Shown: one piece after another, positions 1 to 9,700 of the stretch
Numbering within the stretch: position 1 is the first letter of the stretch
Layout: every line of letters begins with the position of its first letter
Origin: Amycolatopsis sp. cg9
GTDB taxonomy: Bacteria > Actinomycetota > Actinomycetes > Mycobacteriales > Pseudonocardiaceae
Direction of reading: 5' to 3'
NCBI RefSeq assembly: GCF_041346945.1
Contig: NZ_CP166850.1
Coordinates: forward strand, 5,130,501 to 5,194,500
DNA: 64,000 bases
The notes under the pieces: model-generated
The model's input: the letters and a program-made list of their open reading frames with translations, nothing else
What the model was told of the DNA's origin: nothing
Databases searched by the model: none
Made by a program: the position numbers and the translations under genes

Positions 1-765
1 CCGATCACTTTGTGCATGTGCCGTTCGGGGCTTCGTGTGGATGGTGTTCAGGCTCGAGTGAGCTGCGCTCCGGGAGTGGGGTTGCGCAAGGGTAGTGGTT
101 TCGGCTCGCGTGCCCCGCGAAGGACTCGCGTGCCATGCGGATATGTCGCACTTCCAGGTTCGATGCACGCTGTGATGTCACGGACTGTGACGACTTGAAC
201 CCTCGATGGAGGGATGACATGGCGGTCCTCGCGCTCGAGGTCCGGCGTCGCCGTAGCTTCGATCATCCGGCCAACCTCCTGCAACGTGACGACGAGTCGT
301 TTGTGCGGCGACCTTTGTTGCCGGGCGTGGAGCGGCTCGCACGACTTCGTCCGGCGCTCGCCGTTCGGTTGATAAGGCGACCGAGGTGGGGCCCTTGCCG
401 GAGTGTCCGATTTTCCGGCCGAAATCGGACTCGGGCGGCTCGAGGCCAGTCGAGTGCGAGCGTGGCGAGTTCGTCGAGGGTGTCCGCATCGGCGACGGGC
501 CCAGCTGTGCCGACGCACCCTCGGCATTTCCAGCCGGCGGTCGCCTTGCGGGCGGACTCGGAGCCGGGCTTCTGATCCGGACGGCGTCCACACTTGGACA
601 AGGTAGACCTGTCCTGCGTCGTGCGACGTGAGGACCGCGTCGATTTCCGGGCCTGCCTTCGGGCCCCGTCGCGGGTCCTCGCGTGGGCCCGGCGCGAGCC
701 CTTCGGACGAATAGCCGGACAGGTGGCGGATTTGCCCAGCTGGCCGGGGGTTACCCTGAACGGCG
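1..765. other. Region upstream of miaB without a confident gene
   Basis: Open frames exist on both strands, but none has a convincing start, ribosome binding site and codon pattern over its whole length. The best candidate is the minus frame between about 607 and 263, which would encode a short basic protein with a WKCRGC knuckle and a locally high third-position GC (peptide VADADTLDELATLALDW). Its start is unclear and the rest of the frame looks non-coding. The stretch may hold a decayed gene plus the miaB promoter. Confidence 0.4.
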
Positions 766-2259
766 ATGACCGAGAACCAGGCACCCAGGGCGTACCAGAT
801 CCGCACCTTCGGCTGCCAGATGAACGTGCACGACTCCGAGCGGCTCGCCGGCCAGCTCGAAGACGCCGGGTACGCGCCCGTCGCGGACGGGGCGAAGCCC
901 GACCTGATCGTGTTCAACACCTGCGCCGTCCGGGAGAACGCGGACAACAAGCTGTACGGCACCCTCGGGCACCTGCGGCCGGACAAGGTCGCGAACCCGG
1001 ACCTGCAGATCGCCGTCGGCGGGTGCCTGGCGCAGAAGGACCGCGGGGAGATCGTCAAGCGCGCTCCCTGGGTCGACGTCGTCTTCGGGACGCACAACAT
1101 CGGGTCGCTGCCCACGCTGCTCGAACGCGCCCGGCACAACGCCGAAGCCGAGGTCGAGATCCTCGAGTCCCTCGAGACCTTCCCCTCCACGCTGCCCGCG
1201 CGCCGCGAATCTTCCTACGCGAGCTGGGTGTCCGTTTCGGTCGGGTGCAACAACACCTGCACCTTCTGCATCGTGCCCGCCCTGCGCGGCAAGGAACGCG
1301 ACCGGCGGCCCGGCGAGATCCTCGCCGAGGTCGAGGCGCTCGTCGCCGAGGGCGTGCTCGAAGTCACCCTGCTCGGGCAGAACGTCAACTCCTACGGCGT
1401 CGAGTTCGGCGACCGGCTCGCCTTCGGGAAGCTGCTGCGCGCGGCCGGCGGCATCGACGGGCTGGAGCGCGTGCGCTTCACCTCGCCGCACCCGGCCGCG
1501 TTCACCTCGGACGTGATCGACGCCATGGCCGAGACCCCCAACGTCTGCCACCAGCTGCACATGCCGCTGCAGTCCGGGTCGGACCGGGTCCTTCGCGAGA
1601 TGAAGCGGTCCTACCGCTCGGCGCGCTTCCTGAAGATCCTCGACGAGGTCCGCGCGGCGATGCCGGACGCCGCGATCACCACCGACATCATCGTCGGCTT
1701 CCCCGGGGAGACCGAAGAGGACTTCCAGGCGACGCTGGACGTCGTCGAGCAGGCGCGGTTCTCCAGCGCGTTCACCTTCCAGTACTCGATCCGCCCCGGC
1801 ACGCCGGCCGCGACGATGCCGGACCAGCTGCCCAAGGCCGTCGTGCAGGAGCGCTACGAGCGCCTGGTCGAGCTGCAGAACGCGATCTCCTGGGAAGAGA
1901 ACAAGAAGATCGTCGGCCGCCGGGTCGAGCTGCTCGTCGCCGCGGGCGAGGGGCGCAAGGACGCCGAGACGCACCGGATGAGCGGCCGCGCCCGCGACGG
2001 CCGGCTGGTGCACTTCACGCCGGCCGGTGCCCACGTGGACCGCGCGGTGCGCCCGGGCGACGTCGTCGAGACGGTCGTCACCTACGGCGCGCCGCACCAC
2101 CTGGTCGCGGACGGCGACCTGCTGTCGCACCGGCGCACGCGCGCCGGCGACAACGCGGAGGCCGGGCTGCGGCCCAAGACGAGCGGTGTCACGCTGGGCC
2201 TGCCGGGCTTCGGAGCTCCGGCGGCCCAGCCCGAACCGGTGAGTGGGTGTGCGCTGTGA
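766..2259 (+). CDS. miaB: tRNA-2-methylthio-N6-dimethylallyladenosine synthase MiaB
   Basis: Radical-SAM methylthiotransferase that adds the 2-methylthio group to i6A37 in tRNAs reading UNN codons. The 497-residue length fits the family. The N-terminal MTTase domain carries the first cluster cysteines (FGCQMN with Cys17, [16 protein letters not shown]). The radical-SAM domain has C161-x3-C165-x2-C168 in GCNNTCTFC, followed by a C-terminal TRAM domain. The ATG start places Cys17 at the usual distance. The gene overlaps the next by GTGA. The enzyme needs the product of MiaA, encoded about 2.7 kb downstream, so the window holds both steps of ms2i6A synthesis. Function is clear from family motifs. 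Confidence 0.96.
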   Translation: MTENQAPRAYQIRTFGCQMNVHDSERLAGQLEDAGYAPVADGAKPDLIVFNTCAVRENADNKLYGTLGHLRPDKVANPDLQIAVGGCLAQKDRGEIVKRAPWVDVVFGTHNIGSLPTLLERARHNAEAEVEILESLETFPSTLPARRESSYASWVSVSVGCNNTCTFCIVPALRGKERDRRPGEILAEVEALVAEGVLEVTLLGQNVNSYGVEFGDRLAFGKLLRAAGGIDGLERVRFTSPHPAAFTSDVIDAMAETPNVCHQLHMPLQSGSDRVLREMKRSYRSARFLKILDEVRAAMPDAAITTDIIVGFPGETEEDFQATLDVVEQARFSSAFTFQYSIRPGTPAATMPDQLPKAVVQERYERLVELQNAISWEENKKIVGRRVELLVAAGEGRKDAETHRMSGRARDGRLVHFTPAGAHVDRAVRPGDVVETVVTYGAPHHLVADGDLLSHRRTRAGDNAEAGLRPKTSGVTLGLPGFGAPAAQPEPVSGCAL

Positions 2260-2729
2260 CCGAGCCCCAGGGCAACGGTGACCTGGCCGAACTGGCCGCC
2301 GAAATCGACGAGGCGGGTGCGCACGCGTCCCGGACGGTGGAGCTGGGCCGCCGCGGGTTCACCATCGCCGTGTTCTCGTTCGTGCTGCTGATCTGCCTGA
2401 TCCTCCCGTGGGTCGGCGACCACGCGGGCTGGCAGGTGCTGGCCGGCCAGGGCGGCGGCATCCCGCAGCTGTTCGCGGCGACGTCGACCGCCGTCGGCAT
2501 CCTCGCCTCGGCGCTGGCGCTGGTGACGCGCCGGTGGTGGCTGGCCTGGGTGTGCGCCGCCGGCGGCTGGTTCGCTTCGGTGGACGGGCTGCTGGCCATC
2601 TGGTCGCAGCAGTCGTCGCACGCCAGCGGAGCCGCGGGCGGCGGACCCGGGATCGGCCTGATCATCGCCTGGCTCGCGATGATCTGCCTCGCCGTGCAGT
2701 GGATGCGCACGGCGTTTTCGCGTTCTTAG
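2256..2729 (+). CDS. Conserved actinobacterial membrane protein downstream of miaB (Rv2732c-like)
   Basis: A 157-residue protein. The GTG start overlaps the miaB stop (GTGA), so the two are probably translationally coupled. After a hydrophilic N-terminus of about 30 residues there are four hydrophobic segments: [16 protein letters not shown], a second around [19 protein letters not shown], a third around [20 protein letters not shown] and a last [18 protein letters not shown]. No catalytic motif is visible. A small membrane protein directly after miaB is a conserved arrangement in mycobacteria (Rv2732c beside Rv2733c). Function is unknown; the assignment rests on position and topology. Confidence 0.8.
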   Translation: MTEPQGNGDLAELAAEIDEAGAHASRTVELGRRGFTIAVFSFVLLICLILPWVGDHAGWQVLAGQGGGIPQLFAATSTAVGILASALALVTRRWWLAWVCAAGGWFASVDGLLAIWSQQSSHASGAAGGGPGIGLIIAWLAMICLAVQWMRTAFSRS

Positions 2730-3157
2730 ATCACGACCAGGCCGATGACGCTGGAGACCGCGCTGACGTAGAGCTCGGTCTCCGGGTGGTAGACGCGCAG
2801 CGTCACGCTGGCCCGCACGCTGAAGCTCAGGCTGAACACGAAGTTCCCGTTCGGCCGGCAGGTCCCGGTGCTGAGGTTGACCCAGACGCCGGCTTGCAGC
2901 TGCTGCACGATCACCGGCTCGCCACCGGCGACGCTTTCCTGCCCGCCGAGGTCGGCGAACGAGCCCTTGATCTTCGTCTCTTCGCCGACCTTGACGCGGT
3001 TCTTCTCGACCTTGGCCTCGACCTTGGCCTTGTGCTTCTTGCTGCCCTGGACCGCGGCCGGCACAGGCCCGCCGGCCGCCAGCGCGACGGTCGGAGCGGC
3101 GAGCGCGACGGTGCAGGCGACGACCAGTGCGGACACGAAGTTCGATGGCTTGCTCAT
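2726..3157 (-). CDS. Small secreted protein with Ig-like beta fold, function unknown
   Basis: A 143-residue protein with an N-terminal Sec signal peptide (basic MSKPSNF, then VSALVVACTVALAAPTVALA, likely cleavage near AAGG). It is followed by a lysine-rich linker (KKHKAKVEAKVEKNRVKVGE) and a region of alternating strands with GxF/VxV patterns (ETKIKGSFADL; FVFSLSFSVRASVTLRVY) resembling a single immunoglobulin-like domain of a surface or matrix protein. The ATG at 3157 was chosen because it puts the signal peptide at the N-terminus; an upstream in-frame extension would bury it. It converges with and overlaps the preceding gene by 4 nt. I recognise no named family. Confidence 0.7.
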   Translation of the reverse strand: MSKPSNFVSALVVACTVALAAPTVALAAGGPVPAAVQGSKKHKAKVEAKVEKNRVKVGEETKIKGSFADLGGQESVAGGEPVIVQQLQAGVWVNLSTGTCRPNGNFVFSLSFSVRASVTLRVYHPETELYVSAVSSVIGLVVI

Positions 3158-3352
3158 GATCGAAGTGGAGCACCGCGAGCTGCGGAAAGCGCCCGAAAAC
3201 CCCCGGCAGGGGAGTGCGGCACACCGCTTCGGGTGACGCGTTAACCGTCCGCTTGCCGCCGACACGCAGCCCCCGCCCTCCCTGGGGGGGGCGTGCCCTT
3301 GTCCAGCCTATCGGCCCTCACCGACGGGACGGCCCGTGAACGCAAGCAGAAG

Positions 3353-3395
3353 GCCGGCTTGTCCACAACGGAGCAACCCTGTGGACAAAGCCGGC
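3353..3395. terminator. Long hairpin built from two inverted DnaA-box sequences
   Basis: The arms 3353-3367 and 3380-3395 form a stem of about 15 bp with one bulged A and a 12-nt loop. The inner part of each arm is a perfect high-GC DnaA box, TTGTCCACA at 3359-3367 and its complement TGTGGACAA at 3380-3388. It lies 25 nt beyond the stop of the minus-strand DUF349 gene, so it could be that gene's terminator. Whether DnaA also binds it is inference. Confidence 0.6.
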
Positions 3396-3419
3396 CCGAG
3401 CCTCAGCGGCCCCCGAGCC

Positions 3420-4733
3420 TCAGCGGTCCGCGACCGCCGCCTCCGCGGCCTGCAGCCACTCGCGCCACTGCGCGGCCTGCTCGTCGGCCTTCTTCGCGCG
3501 CCGCTCGTCGCCCGCCGCACGTGCCTTCGCGGCCTGCGACTCGAACTGCTCGACGCGCTCCCGGAACTGCGCCGCGCGCGCCTGGGCCTCCGGGTCCGTG
3601 CGGCGCCAGCGGGTGTCCTCCGCCGACTTCACCGCGTCCTGGACCGCCTTCAGCCGGCCGTCGAGCTCGCGGATCCGCTCGCGGGGGACCTTGCCGATCT
3701 CGTCCCACTGCTCCTGGATCTTGCGCAGCGCGCCCTTCGCCGCCTCCAGGTTGGCCGCCGCGTCGATCTTCTCGGCCTCGATCAGGAGCTCTTCCTTGCG
3801 GGCCGCGTTCTGCGTGAACTCGGCGTCGCGCTCGGAGAACACCGCGGAGCGGCGGGCGAAGAACTTGTCCTGCGCCGCGCGGAAACGCTGCCACAGCGCC
3901 TCGTCGCTGTCCTTCGGGGCCCGGCCGGCCGCTTTCCACTCGGTCATCAGGTCCTTGTAGCGGCCGGCGGTCTCGCCCCAGTCCTCGGACTCGCTGATGG
4001 CCTCGGCCTCGGCGATGAGCTCTTCCTTGCGCTGCTTGGCCGACGCGCGCTGCTTGTCGAGCTCGGCGAAGTGCGAGCCGCGGCGGCGGTTGAACGCCTC
4101 GCGGGCCTTCGAGAATCGCTTCCACAGCTCGTCGTCGGTCTTGCGGTCGACGCCCTTGACCGTCTTCCACTCGTCCAGGATCGAGCGCAGCCGGTCGCCC
4201 GCCGCCTTCCACTGGGTGGAGTCGGCGGCGATCTTCTCCGCTTCCTCGGCCAGCTCCTGCTTGCGCGCGACCGCGGCGGCACGAGCCTCCTCGCGCTCCG
4301 CCTTCGCGCTGGCCAGCGCCTTCTCGGCGTGCGCGATGACGTACTCCAGCCGCGCGGCGAGCGCGGCCAGGTCGCCGACCACGGCGGACTCGGCCAGCCC
4401 GTCCCGGATCTGGGTGGCGCTCGACAGCGCGTGCTTCGGGTCGCCGGCCCCGGAGATCAGGCGGGTCTCCAGCAGCTCGACCTCGGTGCGCACGTCGTCG
4501 AAGCGGCGGGCGTAGTGCACCAGGCCCTCGTCGGGGGTGCCGGCCTGCCAGACGCCGACCGCGCGTTCACCCTCGGCGGTGATGACGTAGACGGTCCCCT
4601 CGTCGTCGATCCGGCCCCAGGTGGCGGGCGTGGGCTCGGCGGGCGGCACGGGCGGGGCGGCGTGCCCGGCGTGCAGCGCGTGCGGCACCGGGTGCGGGGC
4701 CGGGGTACCGGTGGAAGTGTTCTCCTGGGCCAT
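3420..4733 (-). CDS. DUF349 domain protein (tandem coiled-coil repeats)
   Basis: A 437-residue cytoplasmic protein. Residues 1-40 are proline-rich and probably disordered, followed by a small domain with a short beta pattern (GTVYVITAEGERAVGVW). From about residue 150 to 400 there are four DUF349-like helical repeats of about 70 residues, each with the W-K/D-x-G and LWxRF pattern (EWKTVKGVDRKTDDELWKRF; EWKAAGRAPKDSDEALWQRF). The C-terminus is a basic coiled coil. The orthologue in Mycobacterium (Rv2731) sits in the same place near miaB and miaA. Function is unknown; the family is highly conserved in actinobacteria. Confidence 0.88.
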   Translation of the reverse strand: MAQENTSTGTPAPHPVPHALHAGHAAPPVPPAEPTPATWGRIDDEGTVYVITAEGERAVGVWQAGTPDEGLVHYARRFDDVRTEVELLETRLISGAGDPKHALSSATQIRDGLAESAVVGDLAALAARLEYVIAHAEKALASAKAEREEARAAAVARKQELAEEAEKIAADSTQWKAAGDRLRSILDEWKTVKGVDRKTDDELWKRFSKAREAFNRRRGSHFAELDKQRASAKQRKEELIAEAEAISESEDWGETAGRYKDLMTEWKAAGRAPKDSDEALWQRFRAAQDKFFARRSAVFSERDAEFTQNAARKEELLIEAEKIDAAANLEAAKGALRKIQEQWDEIGKVPRERIRELDGRLKAVQDAVKSAEDTRWRRTDPEAQARAAQFRERVEQFESQAAKARAAGDERRAKKADEQAAQWREWLQAAEAAVADR

Positions 4734-4952
4734 CGCAGGCTCCTTATCGCCTGTACGCCCGCTCGCGCGGGCGCCCCGCCGCGTAAGCGGGGCCGGGTAA
4801 TGCGGTCGTCACGGGCCGTGCTCGGATGCTACGGCCCCCACGCGGCATTCAAGCAGCTCAGCGCGCACCGTGGTACTGGATGAGCCACTCGAAGCTCGTG
4901 ATCCTACTTCCGGTGGACGCTCCGTGTCGGCCCGCCGGTATCGTCAGCCGCC

Positions 4953-5864
4953 GTGAACAGCCAGATCGTCCCGGTCGCGGTGGTCGGGCCGACGGCCACC
5001 GGCAAGACCGCGCTCGCCGTGGAGCTGGCCCTGGAACTCGGCGGCGAAGTCGTCAACGCCGACGCGCTGCAGCTCTACCGCGGCATGGACATCGGCACCG
5101 CGAAAGCCACCGAAGCCGAGCGCCGCGGCGTCCCGCACCACCTGCTCGACGTGCTGGACGTGACCGAGACGGCGTCGGTCGCCGCCTACCAGCGCCACGC
5201 GCGCGCCGAGATCGAGCGGCTGCTGGCCGCCGGCCGGGTGCCGGTGCTGACCGGCGGGTCCGGCCTGTACGTCCAGGCCGTGCTCGACGACCTGCGGTTC
5301 CCGGGCACCGACCCGGCCGTCCGGGCCCGGCTGGACGCGGAGGCGGAGCAGCTAGGCACCCCCGCGCTGTACACCCGGTTGGGTGAACGTGATCCGGCCG
5401 CGGCGGCGGCGATCCTGCCGACGAACACCCGGCGGATCGTGCGCGCCCTCGAAGTCATCGAGATCACCGGCGAGCCGTTCTCGGCGAACCTGCCGAAGCC
5501 CGGGCCCGCCCGCTACGGCACGGTCGTGATCGGCGTCGACCGGGAGCCCGCGGAGCTGGACGAGCGCGTCGACGAGCGCGTCCGGCGCATGTTCGCCGCC
5601 GGGCTGGTCGACGAAGTGCGTGAACTCGGGAAGCGGGGCCTGCGCGAGGGCAAGACGGCGGCGCGGGCGCTCGGCTACCAGCAGGTGCTCGCCGAACTGG
5701 ACGGCGACGGCGACTTCGAAGCGGCCGCCGCGGCGACCGCGCAGGCGACGCGGCGCTTCGTCCGGAAGCAACGTTCCTGGTTCCGGCGCGACCAGCGGAT
5801 CCACTGGTTCGGCGGCGCCGATCCGGGGCTGGCCGCGCGCGTCCTGGATACCCTGGGCCGGTAA
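4953..5864 (+). CDS. miaA: tRNA dimethylallyltransferase MiaA
   Basis: Transfers the dimethylallyl group from DMAPP to N6 of adenosine 37 in tRNAs reading UNN codons, making the substrate of MiaB. The 303-residue length is normal. The P-loop is [17 protein letters not shown] near residues 8-24. It is followed by the [15 protein letters not shown] motif that binds DMAPP/tRNA, the [10 protein letters not shown] motif, and a C-terminal [14 protein letters not shown] motif typical of the family. The start is GTG, positioned so that the P-loop begins within ten residues. dapF follows 10 nt after the stop, suggesting co-transcription. Confidence 0.95.
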   Translation: MNSQIVPVAVVGPTATGKTALAVELALELGGEVVNADALQLYRGMDIGTAKATEAERRGVPHHLLDVLDVTETASVAAYQRHARAEIERLLAAGRVPVLTGGSGLYVQAVLDDLRFPGTDPAVRARLDAEAEQLGTPALYTRLGERDPAAAAAILPTNTRRIVRALEVIEITGEPFSANLPKPGPARYGTVVIGVDREPAELDERVDERVRRMFAAGLVDEVRELGKRGLREGKTAARALGYQQVLAELDGDGDFEAAAAATAQATRRFVRKQRSWFRRDQRIHWFGGADPGLAARVLDTLGR

Positions 5865-5874
5865 TCTTGCCCCT

Positions 5875-6702
5875 ATGGGCGGAATCGAGTTCCTCAAGGG
5901 GCACGGCACGCAGAACGACTTCGTGCTGCTCCCCGATCCGGCGGGCCGCCTCGAGCTGACCGAGGCGAGGGTCGCCGCGCTGTGCGACCGCCGCCGCGGC
6001 CTCGGGGCCGACGGCGTGCTGCGCGTCGTCCGCGCCGCCGCGCTCGACGAGCCCTCCGCGGGCGAGTGGTTCATGGACTACCGCAACGCCGACGGGTCGA
6101 TCGCGGAGATGTGCGGCAACGGCACGCGCGTCTTCGCCCGCTACCTTGTCGAAGCGGGCCTGGCGACCGAGGGCGAGTTCGTCATCGGCACCCGTGCCGG
6201 CGACCGCCCGCTGGTGGTGCACCCGGACCGTTCGGTGACCGTCCAGATGGGCCCGGCGACGATCACCGGCACGTCGGTCACGGTGGTGGCCGGCCGCCCG
6301 TTCTCGGGCGTCGCGGTGAACGTCGGCAACCCGCACCTGGTGTCGGTGCTCGACGACGACGTCGCCGAGCTCGACCTGCGCGACCAGCCCGACTTCGACC
6401 ACGACTTCTTCCCGCACGGCGTGAACCTCGAGTTCGTCAACCGCCTCGGCGACGGCGCGCTGCGGATGCGCGTGCACGAACGCGGCGTGGGCGAGACGCG
6501 GGCGTGCGGCACCGGCACGGTCGCCGCGGTGGCGGCCGCGTTCCACCTGGCCGGCACGGACACCGGCTCGTCCACTGTGGACATCCCCGGCGGCCGCGTC
6601 GAGGTCACGGTGTCGCGGGGCGCGTCGACGCTGTCGGGCCCGGCGGAGATCGTGGCCCGCGGCGAGATCGACGAAGCCTGGTGGGCCGCCGCCGGTTCCT
6701 GA
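5875..6702 (+). CDS. dapF: Diaminopimelate epimerase DapF
   Basis: PLP-independent epimerase converting LL- to meso-diaminopimelate, for lysine and peptidoglycan. The protein has 275 residues. The two catalytic cysteines are visible in the paired motifs [12 protein letters not shown] (first half) and [13 protein letters not shown] (second half). The N-terminal [11 protein letters not shown] substrate motif is intact. The start at the ATG 10 nt after miaA was chosen because it puts KGHGTQND at the usual place. Codons near the 3' end contain one of the GTCCACTGTGGAC palindromes, encoding Ser-Thr-Val-Asp. In many actinobacteria dapF is close to hflX; here about 10 kb separates them. Confidence 0.96.
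   Translation: MGGIEFLKGHGTQNDFVLLPDPAGRLELTEARVAALCDRRRGLGADGVLRVVRAAALDEPSAGEWFMDYRNADGSIAEMCGNGTRVFARYLVEAGLATEGEFVIGTRAGDRPLVVHPDRSVTVQMGPATITGTSVTVVAGRPFSGVAVNVGNPHLVSVLDDDVAELDLRDQPDFDHDFFPHGVNLEFVNRLGDGALRMRVHERGVGETRACGTGTVAAVAAAFHLAGTDTGSSTVDIPGGRVEVTVSRGASTLSGPAEIVARGEIDEAWWAAAGS
6570..6582. repeat. Recurrent palindrome GTCCACTGTGGAC, copy 1 (in dapF)
   Basis: Exact 13-bp odd palindrome, read as Ser-Thr-Val-Asp in dapF. One of five exact copies in the window (see findings). Confidence 0.7.
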
Positions 6703-6782
6703 CGGGCACCGGTCGTAACGAACCCGGCGACGCGGACGACGTTGAGCCGGGAAAAACGGCGGCTTCCGGAAGAGGTGGCGAG

Positions 6783-9700
6783 ATGCCGGACCACGATCCT
6801 CGCCCCAGCCGATCCGCCCGGCGGGCGCGGGCGCGCGGGCAGCTGGCCGACGGACTCGCGTGGACCTCGGCCGGGCTCCTGCGCCGAGGGCTTTCCGGCG
6901 GCCCCCTCGCCCTGCGGGTGGCGCCGTGGCTCTGCGGGCTGGCCGCCCGCGTGACTCCCGAGTCACACCCGGAGCGGGCCTGGCGGTGCTCCGCGGTCGG
7001 TCTGCTGCTGGAAAAGCGGTTCGACCGGTCTGGCGCTCCGGAGGTGCTGGACCGGGCCCTCGACTGGCAGCGGAGCGCGCTGCGGGGCGCTCCGCCCGGT
7101 CATCCGGATCGGGGGCTCTGCCTGAACAACTCCGTGACGACGATGCTGAACCGGCCGGACCTCGTCGACGAAGCGCTGGGCAACGCGCGCGAAGCCGTCG
7201 AGCTGGCGACGGCCGGGACCACTGCTTTCCACGGCCGGTTGTCCACCTTGGCCCTCGCGTTGCTGAGGCGGCACGAGCTGGTCGGCGACCCGGACGCCTT
7301 GGCCGAGGCCGCGGCCTTCCTGCGCCCGGTCGTGCGGGACGCCGGCGGCCGCGGCGACTTCGGTCCGGTGCAGACGTTCCTGTCGGTGCTCGAAGAATGC
7401 CACGAGATCTCCGGGGATCCGGGCCTGCTGGAGGAAGGCGTCGCCCTCGCCCGGGACGCGCTGGCCCACGAGGAGCTCCGGGGCGCCGAGCGCGCCATGG
7501 TGCTCGACTCCTTCGCGGGGCTGCTCCGCTGGATCTACGAATACGGCGAGGACCTCGGGGTCCTCGACGAAGCTGTCGGTCTTCAACGCGATGCGCTCGC
7601 CTTGCTGCCGCCGGGCAACGTGAACGACTCGCGCATGCGGGCCCACCTGGGGATTCTCCTGCGGATCCGGCACGACCACACTCGCTCACCGGCGGACATC
7701 GAGGAAGCCGTCGTCCTCGCCGAGGAGGCGGTGGCGGCGTCCGGCGACGAGCCGGTCGAGCGCGCCCGGAGGATCTCCCAGCTGGTCAACGCGCTGCAGT
7801 CGCACTTCGTGAGCACGGCGGATGAGCGGCTCCTCGCGCGGGCGACCAGGTGGGGACGGCAGGCCGTGGACCTCCTGCCACCGGATCACCCCGAGCACGC
7901 CGACCACCTCTCGAACCTGGTGAACGTCCTCGCCGGTGGCAGCTCGCACGAGCAGGTGACCGAGGCGATCGAGCTCGCCCGTGAGGCGCTTCGCCGAACA
8001 CCCGGCGACCACGCGAACGCGCGGTCGCGCAAGGTCACCCTCGCCTCCCTCCTGTGGCTCGCTTGCTGTTCGGACGGGCGGGAGTCTGCTCTGCGGGAGG
8101 CACAGGATCTCGCCGGGCAGGTACTGTCCACAGAGGACGGTGATGACCACCATTCGGTGCGGCGGGCGGCCCGCCGGGTGCTCGCCGATGCCCAGCTGTT
8201 GAGCTACCGGTTGAACGGTGACCCGGCCATGCTCCTCGGCGCCGTGGCGGCCTTCCGCGCGGCCGCCGCCGAAGTCTCGGCCGATCACCGCCGCCACGCC
8301 ACGGTCCAAGCGGACGTCGCCGACGCGCTGTGGGACGAGTACCAGCACTCCGGCGAGTCCGCTGTTCTCGACGAAGCCGTCGCGGTCTGCCGCGCCGCTC
8401 TCGACCGGCTGGCGCCCGGGGACAGCGCCCGGAGCCAGCTGCTCAGCGTGCTGGGGAATTCACTGTGGGCCCGCGCGGAGCAGCCCGGCTCGCACGGTGT
8501 GCTCGACGAGGCGATCGCCTGCCTCGAGGAGGTCGCGGAGCTGTTCCCGCCGGGAGCCGGGAACCGGTGGATCGCGCTCAACAACCTCACTTCCATCCTC
8601 CGGTACCGCCAGGACGTCGACCACGGCCGCGACACGGCGTCTCCGCCGGACGTCGAACGGCTGGCCCGCGCGGCCGTGCGGGAGTGCCCACGGGAGCACC
8701 CGGACCGCGGCATGGTGCTGTCCACCCTCTCGCTCGTCCTCGCGGTGACGGCTGAGGAAGAGGCCGTCGTGGCCGCTCGTGAGGCGGTGCGGACAACGCC
8801 GGCCGGGTTTCCGGTCCGGGGTCGCTACCTCGTCAACCTCGCCGAGTTGCTGAAGGCGCGCTGGGAGCGCCGGAAGACCGACCGGGTGGCCTGGCAGGAG
8901 GCGGTGGACGCCTTCCGGGAAGCCGCGGAGTCCCCGGTGTCCGCCGCGCACATCCGGGTCGACGCCGCGGCGTCGTGGGGCGGGCTGGCCGCCGGAGCGG
9001 GGGAGTGGAAGGCGGCGCTCGAGGGATACGAGTACGCGATCGAACTGCTCCCGCGGCTGGTGCCGCGCAGCCTGCCCCGCACCGACCAGCAGCGCCACCT
9101 CATGCGGTTGAGCACTCTCTCGGCCGACGCCGCGGCGTGCGCGGTTCGGCTCCACGACCCGCTGCGGGCGCTGGTGGTGGCTGAACACAGCAGGACCGTG
9201 CTGGCGGCCCAGCTGCTCGAGTCGTGGCCGGAGCGGGAGGCGGTCGCGCGGCTCGCGCCGGAACTGGCGCGGCGGCTCGACCTGCAGGCGACAGAGCTGG
9301 GCCGGCACGAGCACGACGACGCGGACCGCGCCGGCCGGAGGCGTGCCGCGGAGGGGTGGGAAAAGCTTGTGGAGCGGGTCCGGGAGTTTCCGGAGCTCGC
9401 CGGTTTCCTGCGTCCGCCCGGTGCCCGGGAGTTGCTCGGTGCCGCGTCCGATGGCCCGGTCGTCGTCGTGAACTCCAGCAGGTTCGGGTCGCACGCCCTG
9501 GTCGTCGAGCGAGCCGGGGTTCGGGCGCTGCCACTCCCGGATCTCGAGCCCGCCGCGGTCCGGCACCAGGCGGGCCGGTTCTTGGGCGCCGTGGACGACG
9601 TGGAAGACATCGAGAACCCGTCCGGACCCCGCGAGGGCAACCAGGTGATGACCGAGATCCTCCGGTGGCTGTGGCGGACGGTCGCCGAACCGGTGCTGGG

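Noticed and set aside
594..2255. In-frame upstream extension of the membrane protein gene at 2256
   Set aside because: It reads through miaB in another frame, with Arg/Pro/Ala-rich shadow composition; the GTGA overlap at 2256 is the natural start.
5982..6782. N-terminal extension of the TPR-CHAT protein into dapF
   Set aside because: The extension overlaps dapF in another frame and is arginine/proline rich; ATG 6783 starts the recognisable protein.
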